DNA of 64,000 nt from Triparma columacea. Its lineage: Eukaryota; Sar; Bolidophyceae; Parmales; Triparmaceae. Positions 32,913-42,124 of this stretch are shown here, piece by piece. How positions within the stretch are numbered: position 1 is the stretch's first letter; every line of letters begins with the position of its first letter. Both the position numbers and the translations under genes were made by a program. The notes under the pieces were generated by a model. The model saw only the letters and a program-made list of their open reading frames with translations, did no database searches and was not told the DNA's origin. The DNA lies in the NCBI GenBank assembly GCA_030267965.1, contig BRYA01000234.1, positions 8,693 to 72,692 of the forward strand, in the 5' to 3' direction.

Positions 32913-35504
32913 ATGAGTGGAGGGCCCACTGGTGAAGCGTGGAGTGGTCTCACTTCTCACTTTCCTAGCTTGGTGAATTTAGCCTGGAATTTAGGGAATT
33001 TGAGGGGAAAACTCAAGGTAAGTCAGTTGTTCAGGGCTTTCCCTGGGTAATCTGTTAAGGCTTCGTCCGAATGCAGTTTCTATTTCCCGGTTGTGTGTTT
33101 TTCATCAGATTCTATCCATAGGCAAGCACATAAATTTCACAACAACATTACCATCGACATCCTCCATTTTTATATTGGTCAAATTTGTCACAAACAACTC
33201 GTCTACCCTCCCCCACTTATCTTTCTTGAAACCACAATTCCGAGAACTACCTAATCTTTATCGTCAATGTCTTCAATGCGTCCATCATTCCTCAAAATCC
33301 AATCCCCCAAGACGAAGCACTCACCCCGAGGGTCTATAATACCTTTCTACCCCTCCTTCACAGCGCACCATCCCTCTACCTTGTCCGGTTGATTGTAATC
33401 ATGCGTGGTACGTCGTCCAAATTGTTTCTTAGACTCTCTTTAATGCTATCATATACGCAAATATAACATTTCATTCACTATGATGCTCTAAAGGTTCATT
33501 TTACTACATCAGCTCGGGTCGACCTCTTACCTCATCTCTGTTATATTTACTTAATCTCCTTCATTGTTTCTCTTTATCTCCCTACACCTCTTCAAAGACC
33601 CAAAAAACACACATCCTATCGCCTCCTCACCTCCAACCCACCTCAACCCTCCCTGTCCTTACCAATCTCTAACCGAACCCCCTCCCCCTCGCCATCCCCC
33701 CCCCCCCCCCCCCACCCCTACACAAACACAGATAGTATTAAGAGCCAGCAGGAGGATAGGAGGAAGAGGAAGAGGAACAGGGATAAGAGGGGGGAAAACG
33801 AAGGAAGGAGGAACACGAGATCTACAAGGGTGACGAGGAGTGCGGGGAGGAAGGAGGAGGAGGAGAGCGAGGAGAAAGAGAGTGAGAGTCGCACCCTATC
33901 CGACGTGTTCCCGGAGTCGGAGCTCGGGGAGTCGAAGCTCGGTTTATTTGCAAAGACCCTTCACTCCATCAAGTTAAAGTGGAAACGCAACTTCCTCCTT
34001 CATGGCAATCTGTCTGGACAGCGGTTCAACAAGAATCTAGCCATTGACATCGCGACTACTCTCCTCACGGCCTGGTTCGGGCCGCTCGTCAATCTGAATG
34101 AGTCAGCGTGTCAAAGAATTTACGAGCTGATTCCGGGTATCATTATCAATAAAGACGGCGCAGTAGACGTAGTCAACGATGCTGATGTTCACCCTAACGA
34201 TCGGAAAGCCAAAGCCATCATTAGCAACGGCCTCACTGCAATGAACTCCCTCAAGGTGCTCTCCTTCCTCGCCTTTGTTGCGGACGCGTGCCCCCCTCAC
34301 GTCATCCTTGACCTCTCCCACTCCTGTGATACTAAGCTCCGCCTTGCAAGCATGGGCAAGGACGAGAATGAGAAGACGACGTTAACCCCCGAGGAGGTAA
34401 GTCCCAGTCTGACACGACCCCTCCCCTCCGCCGCCCCGCTAACCCCCCCCCTCCCTCCCCTCACACCACAGAAGGCCAGGGCTAACGCCTCCCTCTTGCT
34501 TCAAGACCAGCGCAACGCACTGCACATGGTTTGTGTGTTGCTGTCAGACCTCAAGCCCCTCCTCACCCAGGCTGGCAGGCGCTCCGCCGCCGCGGCGGTG
34601 AACCTCGCTCCCTGCCTCCATAACAACGCTAACGAAACATCATCGGATGTCTTTGACATGATGAGGAAGGAAATCAAGGAGAGTACAAACATCTGGACTG
34701 GCCCCGTGAAGGTGAGTGCCCCCCCCTCCCACCCCCGCCCGCGTGCCCCTCCACCTAACCAGTCCCTTACGCGCGCAGAAGAGGCACCTCCTTAACTGGA
34801 AGTCGCCGTTGGAGGTGGGCAGCAACAAGTCCGTCCAGGACAAACACTTGAAGGCGCTACCCATTGTTTGCAGTTGTCGCTACGTGTCAAGGGACTCCTC
34901 CTTTACCTGCCCGCTCCAATCACAAACGGAAGACACCATCGGGGGACTCGCTGATGCGCTTGTTCGCGTACCGGGCAAGGATCAGGATAAGGGCAAGAAG
35001 TTCAAGGAGGACGGATTGGAGTGGAACGGCTCAACGGTTGGCAAAGCCCACGAAAGCAAGAACGCCGTTAGGATGCGGATGCTTGTTATTTTCCGCGGTC
35101 ACTTTGAGGAGCAGGACGACGACACCGTGAAGTTGGTGGGGGGGAATTGCAGCATCATTCTCGACAAGCTCAAGGAGTTCCTATACCAAATGAACAAGGC
35201 AAAGAAGGATGGGAGTGAGTTCCTCTTCCTGTACGAGGAGGCCTTCAAGCTCCTTGTCGAGGGCTTTCATCCTTGCTCCTTCACCGTCCACACCGCCGAG
35301 GAGGGTGTCCTCCGCCTCCATGCGCAGAGGGTCTGCGGACCGTGGCCGTTTGAGACCGATGAGCCGGTCTCGTTCCACCGCTTTGAGAAGGTCCGCCAGG
35401 AGTTCTGCCAGGCCGCTCACAAGAAGCACTGGAACACGAAGAAATGGGGGAAATGGAAAACCTTAGTCCGTACGGGAAAGGACGGCGGGAAAAGGACGGC
35501 GTGA
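32913..35504 (+). CDS. Unrecognised multi-exon protein; 5' end uncertain
   Basis: Secure exons are 33732-34396, 34472-34711 and 34779-35504, with GTAAGT and GTGAGT donors and CACAG and GCGCAG acceptors. The first acceptor follows a 16-base C run. A candidate first exon, 32913-33017 (MSGGPTGEAWSGL.., donor GTAAGT), ends in phase 0. The next exon needs phase 1 at its natural acceptor (phase 0 would require AAG at 33742), so an exon may be missing. The longest frame of the main exon opens with a GTG at 33830, which is probably internal. The protein starts Lys/Glu/Arg-rich, then has folded segments such as FNKNLAIDIATTLLTAWFGP, KVLSFLAFVADACPPHVILD and VRMRMLVIFRGHFEEQDDD, and ends basic. No family is recognised. 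Confidence 0.65.
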
Positions 35505-35577
35505 GGAGGGTTGGTGGGGGTGGTGAGGGGTAAGGGAACGGGTAGGGCTTGAATTTGTTTGGTCTTTATTCTGTGTT

Positions 35578-35727
35578 TTATTCTTGTTTTATATCGAATC
35601 CGTATTCCTTAACCCAATCCTTCTCCTTCTCCTTGCACAATTTCTTCCAGTACCCATGTGTCTCCTTGATGATATCCACCGCCTTTTCGACCCCAGTGCC
35701 TCCCCCCCGTTCAAACCGATTTTTATT
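35578..35727 (-). pseudogene. C-terminal fragment of a soluble inorganic pyrophosphatase
   Basis: On the minus strand a frame open from 35727 reads NKNRFERGGGTG and then VEKAVDIIKETHGYWKKL, ending KEYGFDIKQE and TAA 35578-35580. The block matches the C-terminal part of family I soluble pyrophosphatases (NEFAF..FAIDIIKSTHDHWKAL in the human enzyme, from memory). These enzymes hydrolyse diphosphate. The frame is closed by TGA at 35728-35730, and I see no acceptor AG between that stop and the match, so the rest of the gene is missing or displaced. The catalytic aspartates are not in this window. The 640-base gap lies 280 bp upstream, so the remainder may be there. Confidence 0.55.
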
Positions 35728-36004
35728 TCAGTTGAGGGGGAGTTTCGGGTTGAATTAGTGAAAGAGGGTGGTACATGGGGGGGGAGGGTGGTCAAAGTTT
35801 TGGACAATAATTCGACTAGGAGAGGTGGAAATGGGAATTTTCAAACTGGACGAAATTGATTAAAAATATGAGATCCGGACGGTTTACGGGTGGGAGTGTG
35901 CAGAAGTGTAGTTCGTTTTGTGTTTAATAACCGTCTGAAAAATTTTGGTCTTGGACTCCAAGGTTGACAAACGATTCACAGTACAATAACTCTTCAATTT
36001 ATTT

Positions 36005-36644
36005 NNNNNNNNNNNNNNNNNNNNNNNNNNNNNNNNNNNNNNNNNNNNNNNNNNNNNNNNNNNNNNNNNNNNNNNNNNNNNNNNNNNNNNNNNNNNNNNN
36101 NNNNNNNNNNNNNNNNNNNNNNNNNNNNNNNNNNNNNNNNNNNNNNNNNNNNNNNNNNNNNNNNNNNNNNNNNNNNNNNNNNNNNNNNNNNNNNNNNNNN
36201 NNNNNNNNNNNNNNNNNNNNNNNNNNNNNNNNNNNNNNNNNNNNNNNNNNNNNNNNNNNNNNNNNNNNNNNNNNNNNNNNNNNNNNNNNNNNNNNNNNNN
36301 NNNNNNNNNNNNNNNNNNNNNNNNNNNNNNNNNNNNNNNNNNNNNNNNNNNNNNNNNNNNNNNNNNNNNNNNNNNNNNNNNNNNNNNNNNNNNNNNNNNN
36401 NNNNNNNNNNNNNNNNNNNNNNNNNNNNNNNNNNNNNNNNNNNNNNNNNNNNNNNNNNNNNNNNNNNNNNNNNNNNNNNNNNNNNNNNNNNNNNNNNNNN
36501 NNNNNNNNNNNNNNNNNNNNNNNNNNNNNNNNNNNNNNNNNNNNNNNNNNNNNNNNNNNNNNNNNNNNNNNNNNNNNNNNNNNNNNNNNNNNNNNNNNNN
36601 NNNNNNNNNNNNNNNNNNNNNNNNNNNNNNNNNNNNNNNNNNNN
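36005..36644. other. Assembly gap (640 N)
   Basis: A run of 640 unspecified bases. It sits between the two halves of the FAD oxidoreductase and next to the pyrophosphatase fragment. Frames drawn through it are meaningless. Confidence 0.99.
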
Positions 36645-36745
36645 AAAACTCGTAGGCATATCAAATCGACGTAATTATGCAACAAATTTGTTATCATTTC
36701 CAGGTCTCCTAGTTGGAATAAGAAGAAACGGTTTGTGGTTATCTA

Positions 36746-36790
36746 GATCATTTTTATATCCTCCTTCCCCTCCTCCCCCCCCCCCTCCTT
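36746..36790. repeat. Direct repeat, right copy (~45 bp)
   Basis: Same sequence and orientation as 30842-30886, starting GATCATTTTTATATCCTCC. The similarity ends at the C/T run. Sequences further out on both sides differ. Confidence 0.75.
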
Positions 36791-36970
36791 CTCCTCCTTC
36801 TCCTCCTCCTCATCGACTTCCCACCCCTCCCCCTTCTTAATCTTCCTAAAAACCTCCTTCACCCCATCCCTGGTCTTCATCTCCACCCTCTCGATCCCCT
36901 CCTTCGTGATACTCCCCCCCTTAGCAAAGTACCCCTCGGTAGCCTCCTCTGAAACCCAAACCGTCACCAG

Positions 36971-37879
36971 CCTACCAACCTCCTTGCTGAGGATGTCAAG
37001 CTCACCCGCGGAGATTGTCTGGTCAGCGTCGACCCCACTCGCGCCGTCTTCCATGCCCTCCCCATAATCTCTGGTGACAATTTTGTCGTGGCCGCTGGGA
37101 CGGGGAGCAGGAAGATTTTGAAGGACATTGGAGTTCCGTGTCCAACAGTCCCGATCAAGGGCTACTTGCTGACCTTCTCAAGCTCGACACAAAGGAAGCA
37201 CAAGTAAGTTTTGGGTGGGGTTAAGTTAGATGATGATACGAGCAGCGCGAGGCGAGTGAAGCAAGGACCGAAAGAAGTTGGCGAGAAGAAAGGCATGTAG
37301 CACTCCTCCTCTTTTTCCACTGCTCGCTTCGCTCACCGCACCTGTCGCCGCACTCGCTTCGCTCGTTGCAGTATGAAGCTCCCCAAAAAGATGTTTGTTG
37401 CACCCATGGGGATGGAAGAGGGAGGGAGGTACATTTACAGGCTTTCCGGGCTGGCAGAATTCGGGGGGAAGGACCAGGGCGTCGACTGGGAGGGTCGTGA
37501 AAGGGCATTCAGCAAGAGGGACAGGGCGGCCCTGGATATGATGAGAGGTGTGATTGAGGAAAAGTTCGACGACATTGAGGTTGTCGACGAGGACTACGGC
37601 TACCGCTGCCTCGCCCCGGACGACGTCCCTCTCATTGGAAGGACCAAATATTCGAATTTGTTCCTCAACACTGGCCACGGCAGCAAGGGTTGGACGATGG
37701 GAGCCGGAGCAGGAAAATTGTGTGCCCAGCTTGTGCTAGGAATGCGGCCTGAAATTGAAGCTAAGTGGTACGATCCATTAAGGTTCGAAGGTCCTTCCTT
37801 TGTGAAGCGTGCGGTGGATGAGCTCGCTCATGAGGATACAGAGCATGTACCCCCACACTTGAGGTGGAGCCCCCGCTAG
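36971..37879 (+). CDS. 3' part of a D-amino-acid-dehydrogenase-like FAD oxidoreductase
   Basis: Exons 36971-37203 and 37372-37879 join AA|T across a 168-bp intron. The first reads PTNLLAEDVKLTRGD, then GDNFVVAAGTGSRKILKDIG and PTVPIKGYLLTFSS. The second contains YRCLAPDDVPLIGRT, NLFLNTGHGSKGWTMGAGAG and LCAQLVLGM. These are the FAD-domain closing blocks of the DadA/DAO superfamily, which oxidises D-amino acids or related amines using FAD. About 246 residues are present. With the 79 codons at 30472-30831 it would form most of one enzyme, but the middle is missing. An in-frame TGA (36952-36954 area) blocks extension to the left, so the first acceptor is CACCAG at 36970. An antisense frame (36743-37054) overlaps it. 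Confidence 0.75.
37204..37371 (+). repeat. Intron with CGCTTCGCTC inverted arms
   Basis: This intron of the FAD oxidoreductase carries GCGAGGCGAGTGAAGC near its donor side (about 37246-37261) and two copies of CTCGCTTCGCTC (about 37323 and 37353) towards the acceptor. The ends can pair imperfectly. Related arms occur in introns at 28083-28225, 57746-57930 and 58216-58395. Confidence 0.5.
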
Positions 37880-37983
37880 CTCTTCAGAACCGACGAACGG
37901 TGTGTATGTTAATATAGGATTGGTCATTTTTGGTACAGAACACACACATTTAAATATTAGGGCATTTAAAATGCCGAAGCGGG

Positions 37984-39312
37984 TCAACATTGCAAGAGAT
38001 CACGAAAGATAAAGCCAAAGAAGGCGCCACCACCCAGGAGCTTCTCCAAGACGCAATAGTTGATGGGAATGATTGCATCTCGAGGGAAAGGGTATTTTAT
38101 GTAGTGATCCATGATTTTGATGCCTAGTTCAAGCCGAGACCATTCAGAAAGATCCTTGTTTGTCTTTGCCTCAATGTCACGCTGCAGGGTTGAGAGGATA
38201 GAAGATAAAGGAATCTTCTCTACGGATTCTGGCTTGTTGAAGCGCTCCTTGGCCTCCTCAGACTCGAAACAGCGTGCCCTAAAGACGATGGTACTTCGAA
38301 GTTCGCCGGTGGGATACGTGTAGGGTGTTGGGGAATCGTCCTCGAACACAGTCCAAGAATCAGAGGCTGGGCCATTGTATCTGAGTTCTACTTGCTTATT
38401 TTTGTCTGTCATAGGGGGGTTTCGATCGGGGTAATAAACATTCGCTGCGTGAATCACTTTGGATCCGTCAATTCCGCTTCCACTCCTGGGTTTAGGCGGC
38501 ACACTAACAGGGTCACCCTCGTCATCATTCCAGTAGACAAAGTCGCCCTTGCGTTCGTCGTCATCCCAATCGTGAAAGTAACCGACAATCTGGATCTGGT
38601 CGATGAACTGGGCCTCAAAGAGACCAGAGAATTTCATGGCAGCGAGCAACCACTGGGGGACCTCGAAACGGGTTGCGCCCCAAAAGTACACACCGTCGAT
38701 GTGGGTTGCTACTGTTTGGCCTGGAACTTGCACAATGAGATTGAACTGGAAGGGGTCGAGCACCTGCTTGTCTACTGGACAGGTCTTCTTCGCAGTGGAC
38801 TGGAAAGTCGAAGAGGAGAACAGCTTCTGAACCACTGGATAAGACGAAGGGTTGAATATGTACACTCCGAAAGATTGAAGGCGCCCAACAGCCACCTCGT
38901 AAGGCTCCTTCAGCCCCATGAAGCCGCCTGTCGTCATGTAATGTCTGCCGATATCTATCCTGTTGGCAAGGATGCAAGAAGTTCTGTTCAGATCGGGTAC
39001 CATGTAAGGATGCGGGCAAAGTGATAGAGGTGGCTCTTGGATGGGGACTGCCTCCCCGATGTGCTCATGCAATGGCCTTGTAACCTTAGAATCCGCAAGG
39101 TTCGAGTTAAGGACCTTAAATTCTTTCATAAGCCCATTCAGCGCTTTCGCTTCCTCCGGGGATAAGAGGTTAGGGGTCAGGGTGGTTTCTTTCCCCTTCA
39201 TGTGCTCCGGGATGTCAGGGTGCAGAATAAAGTGGTGAAGGGGCTTCGCACAAAATGCGAGAAATAGTGCTACCACTACGGGTACTAAGATCGCTAGAAT
39301 TGATAGCGACAT
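37984..39312 (-). CDS. Membrane-anchored putative 2-oxoglutarate/Fe(II)-oxygenase-like protein (442 aa)
   Basis: Single exon from ATG 39312 (MSLSILAIL). An in-frame TTG at 39348 was not used. Residues 3-27 form a hydrophobic anchor (ILAILVPVVVALFLAFC), so the rest probably faces the ER lumen or cytosol. The middle contains VATHIDGVYFWGA, an HxD pair of the kind that binds iron in 2OG oxygenases. A later VIHAANVYYP could supply the distal histidine, and VFRARCF could be near the 2OG-binding arginine. This is a weak, pattern-level assignment. No family is recognised outright. The gene starts 92 bp from the desaturase gene on the other strand and converges with the FAD oxidoreductase (104 bp between ends). 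Confidence 0.6.
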   Translation of the reverse strand: MSLSILAILVPVVVALFLAFCAKPLHHFILHPDIPEHMKGKETTLTPNLLSPEEAKALNGLMKEFKVLNSNLADSKVTRPLHEHIGEAVPIQEPPLSLCPHPYMVPDLNRTSCILANRIDIGRHYMTTGGFMGLKEPYEVAVGRLQSFGVYIFNPSSYPVVQKLFSSSTFQSTAKKTCPVDKQVLDPFQFNLIVQVPGQTVATHIDGVYFWGATRFEVPQWLLAAMKFSGLFEAQFIDQIQIVGYFHDWDDDERKGDFVYWNDDEGDPVSVPPKPRSGSGIDGSKVIHAANVYYPDRNPPMTDKNKQVELRYNGPASDSWTVFEDDSPTPYTYPTGELRSTIVFRARCFESEEAKERFNKPESVEKIPLSSILSTLQRDIEAKTNKDLSEWSRLELGIKIMDHYIKYPFPRDAIIPINYCVLEKLLGGGAFFGFIFRDLLQC

Positions 39313-39404
39313 GTTGTCGATGAACTTGTCCGGCCCTTGTAAATGCAAGATCCAAGAGCTCTTTTTCCTCCGAATTTATTTCTGGCTTGGCTTAAACTGG
39401 AAAA
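39313..39404. promoter_or_regulatory. Shared head-to-head promoter region (92 bp)
   Basis: Only 92 bp separate the start codon of the oxygenase-like gene (39312, minus) from that of the desaturase (39405, plus). Both 5' untranslated regions and both core promoters must fit here or overlap the opposite gene. No TATA box is obvious. Confidence 0.6.
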
Positions 39405-40701
39405 ATGAACTTCGCCAACATGCAGAAGGCGGCTCAAAGTCGGTACTCAGTCTCTTCAATTCCACAGCTTACAGAGGTTTGTTCAGATAGCTCGTCATCT
39501 GACGATGAAGATAACAAGAACAAGATGAAGAAGCAGCGTGTCACAAAATCTGTTACAGAAGGCCAAGAGAAGGTGTTGGTGGCACTTTTGAAGAAACATG
39601 GCCCACGGGTGAGTGTTGGTTGGCGAGGGAGGGTAGAAGAGGGGTTGGGAGGGCGCAGCTAACGGGAAAGCTCAAATGATGTGCCACCTTCACTTACACT
39701 CGAAGTTCATCACACTGAGATGTCACCAAAATACTAACAACGTTTTCCTGTCCCCACCTCAGGATGGCAAGGCCTGGAGGACAATCATGGTCAGCGCAAT
39801 CTTCTGGGGCTCGACGGTGTCTTACATGGCCTATAGCGAGAGCTTGCTCTCCACTTTTCTCGTCAGTTTCACGATTGTGAGGAATTTCATGATCCTCCAC
39901 GATGCCTGTCACCTCAGCTTTTTCAAATCCACCAAACACAATGTCATGCTCGCAAAGGGAATGCAGTTTTTCTCCCAGTTTGAGTGGTCTACTTGGCAGT
40001 CGACTCACAACCATCACCACCACCACCTCGGCGACAACAGCGTCATCGATACTTCCCTCACCGTCTGGTTCAGCGAAGAAGATTACTCGAAAATGCCTCT
40101 GAAGTTCAGGATTCCCTTCCGGCTCATCAGGGACCCCATGCTTTTCTTCCCCATCGCGTCGGCCTGGGTATTTTTCATCTCTCGCCCAATCATTCAGTTC
40201 CTTCCGAGGTACACTGTCCCTGCTATCCTCTACTACCTCTTCGGCTTCAAGACGTTCTTGCTCTACAACTGTGCGGGTTGGATGGCAGGCATTATCGGCC
40301 TCGCTCTCTTCCATCTTCAGCATCAGGTCAACACTCCTTACAGGGTAAGCAAGGATAGGAAGAGTATGATCGATGCCGGCCTTTACGGGAGCACATTGTT
40401 GGCCATCAGGTGGCCCTTCACTCTCATGACCCTTGGCATAGAATTCCACCACATTCACCATGCTTCGACGCGGGTTCCTGGATACAATTTGGCCGATTGT
40501 CACGCTGAGGGAGAGGCCCTTGGTCTGTTCAAGGGCATCAACCGCGTGGGTGGATACAGGGCTTTCGTCTCAATGTTCCACGCATTGTTCAAGGGAAACA
40601 CAAAGTGTTCTCACGCCGACCACCACGACCCAAACCATGAGCTACCGTCCTTCGTCACCTTTTGGCCTTACAGTGCTCTGGGTTTGTACGATAAGTCTTA
40701 G
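39405..40701 (+). CDS. Membrane fatty-acid desaturase
   Basis: Two exons, 39405-39608 and 39763-40701, phase 0, giving 380 aa. The first 68 residues are soluble, with an acidic Ser-rich patch (SDSSSSDDEDNKNK). The second exon has the three histidine boxes of integral-membrane desaturases: HDACH (after ILHD), HNHHHHH (in STHNHHHHHLG) and HHIHH (in EFHHIHHAS). They are set between hydrophobic spans such as IFWGSTVSYMAYSESLLSTF and FFPIASAWVFFISRPIIQF. The boxes bind a di-iron centre that inserts a double bond into an acyl chain, usually in the ER or plastid envelope using cytochrome b5 or ferredoxin. No cytochrome b5 domain is fused here. Substrate and bond position cannot be read from the sequence. 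Confidence 0.85.
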
Positions 40702-40822
40702 GCTCGGAGGGTGGGGGTAAGGGGCCGAAAGAAAACGAAGACGAGACGAACCCAATTTTTCGTAGAGCTGCCATCATAGAATAGAAGAGTTGGCAATGAT
40801 TACATTTTCTAAACAACCGAAA

Positions 40823-41878
40823 CTATTCTTCCTTAACCCCGCTCTGCCTCTTCTCGAGAGCCTCCTTACAGATTGGCCCCAGGAGCGCCATCAGCGCCCC
40901 CCCCCCCCCCAGGTGTGCTGCCTTGGCTCCAAAGCCCGAGTAGAGGCTTCCGGCGCCCTTCTCCTTGATGATTGCTCTGCCCGTCGCAAGGAAGTTTGTA
41001 TTTACCCCGTTGACGAGGTTCTGCTTCATCACTACCGAGCGGATGGTGTCGCCTGGGGTGTTCAGGCACGCTCCCGTAACCCCGGCAGCAAAGCCGGACA
41101 ATAGGTTCTTGGCCATCTTCTTTCCGTTGTCCTCCTCGCCCTCCCCCATGAACTTATCTACAACACTCCTCCAGGGCCCTATCGTCGCGAAGTAAGCGCA
41201 GCCCCAGCTCATCTGCCTGTACTGGACTCCCACCCAGCCGGTGAGCTGCTTCGTCAGTGGGGTGGCCCGGATGGCTTTGATCATGGAGTTCGAGTACTTG
41301 TTCGTCACGTCCGTGGTCAGGAGCACCTTGGAAACTTCGAGAGGCATGATGAGGAGAACCTCAGGTATCGAGGTGAGGGCTGCGGCTGCAACACGGGTCG
41401 AGCCGGTGCCGTCCTTCGGCTCCCTGTCAAAGAGCTTCTCGTGAATTTGAGGGTAGAGGGCAAACTTCACACCTCGCATCACGGTCGCCCTGCTGACCTC
41501 AGGAACGATCCCCTGTTTGAAGATCCCCAGGGGCCCAAAGTCCTTGATGAACTTTGAAACTAATGTCCCAGTTGCTGCTCCTGGGGACTGCATCTTCAAA
41601 CCCCTTAGCAGGTCCAGAGGATAGAGCATCGCGGCCGTCAAGAACGACGAGATGAAGACGGAGCCCGTCTGGGGAGAAATGGAAGGCAGGGAAGGGGTTG
41701 ATGCCAGGGTTCGGGGGGGGGTCCTGGTTGAGAGGGCCTTGGTAGCTTCCTGATGAGTCCTTCGGGGAAAATGACGAGAAGAAAGTGAGTGCGATCTCAG
41801 CGCTGGTGACGACGCCACCACATTCAAAATATTTAGAAGGATTAACAGAAATACCAGCAAGGGAAGTAAAGACGGCAT
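40823..41878 (-). CDS. Mitochondrial-carrier-family transporter with N-terminal signal sequence (351 aa)
   Basis: Single exon from ATG 41878. Three carrier signatures of the type Px(D/E)xx(K/R) are visible: PLDLLRGLK, PLEVSKVLL and PGDTIRSVV. They mark the three ~100-residue repeats, each with two membrane helices, that form a solute carrier. Residues 1-24 are strongly hydrophobic (LLPLLVFLLILLNILNVVA) and followed by a Ser/Arg-rich stretch, which is unusual for a carrier and looks like a signal peptide plus transit segment. In an alga this could mean the plastid envelope instead of mitochondria. The substrate is unknown. The gene diverges from the malic-enzyme gene, 246 bp away. Confidence 0.82.
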   Translation of the reverse strand: MPSLLPLLVFLLILLNILNVVASSPALRSHSLSSRHFPRRTHQEATKALSTRTPPRTLASTPSLPSISPQTGSVFISSFLTAAMLYPLDLLRGLKMQSPGAATGTLVSKFIKDFGPLGIFKQGIVPEVSRATVMRGVKFALYPQIHEKLFDREPKDGTGSTRVAAAALTSIPEVLLIMPLEVSKVLLTTDVTNKYSNSMIKAIRATPLTKQLTGWVGVQYRQMSWGCAYFATIGPWRSVVDKFMGEGEEDNGKKMAKNLLSGFAAGVTGACLNTPGDTIRSVVMKQNLVNGVNTNFLATGRAIIKEKGAGSLYSGFGAKAAHLGGGGALMALLGPICKEALEKRQSGVKEE

Positions 41879-42124
41879 TTCGCACTGCGAAAGTTGACAG
41901 AAAATATGCCTGTCACGCTTTTGGGGCTGTCTATGGTGCTGGGGGACGTTTTCTACTGGAGTAGGCTCGAGGGAAAATGTGTAATATGGTGTAAGACGTA
42001 CTTTATAGAGCCTTTCCTGCCTTGAAGTAAGAATTGAAGTCCAGAACTTGGAAAGGGATGACGCGAAGTGAAGACAAGCAATTCACTTTGTTGGCTGATT
42101 GAGAAGTCGTCTCACAGCTACAAA

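Noticed and set aside
33091..33339. 82-codon frame in the intron or upstream region of the 32913-35504 gene
   Set aside because: No conserved-looking content. It lies between a donor and acceptor of the proposed gene.
35964..36697. Frames of unknown residues around 36.0-36.7 kb
   Set aside because: They are translated runs of N and carry no information.
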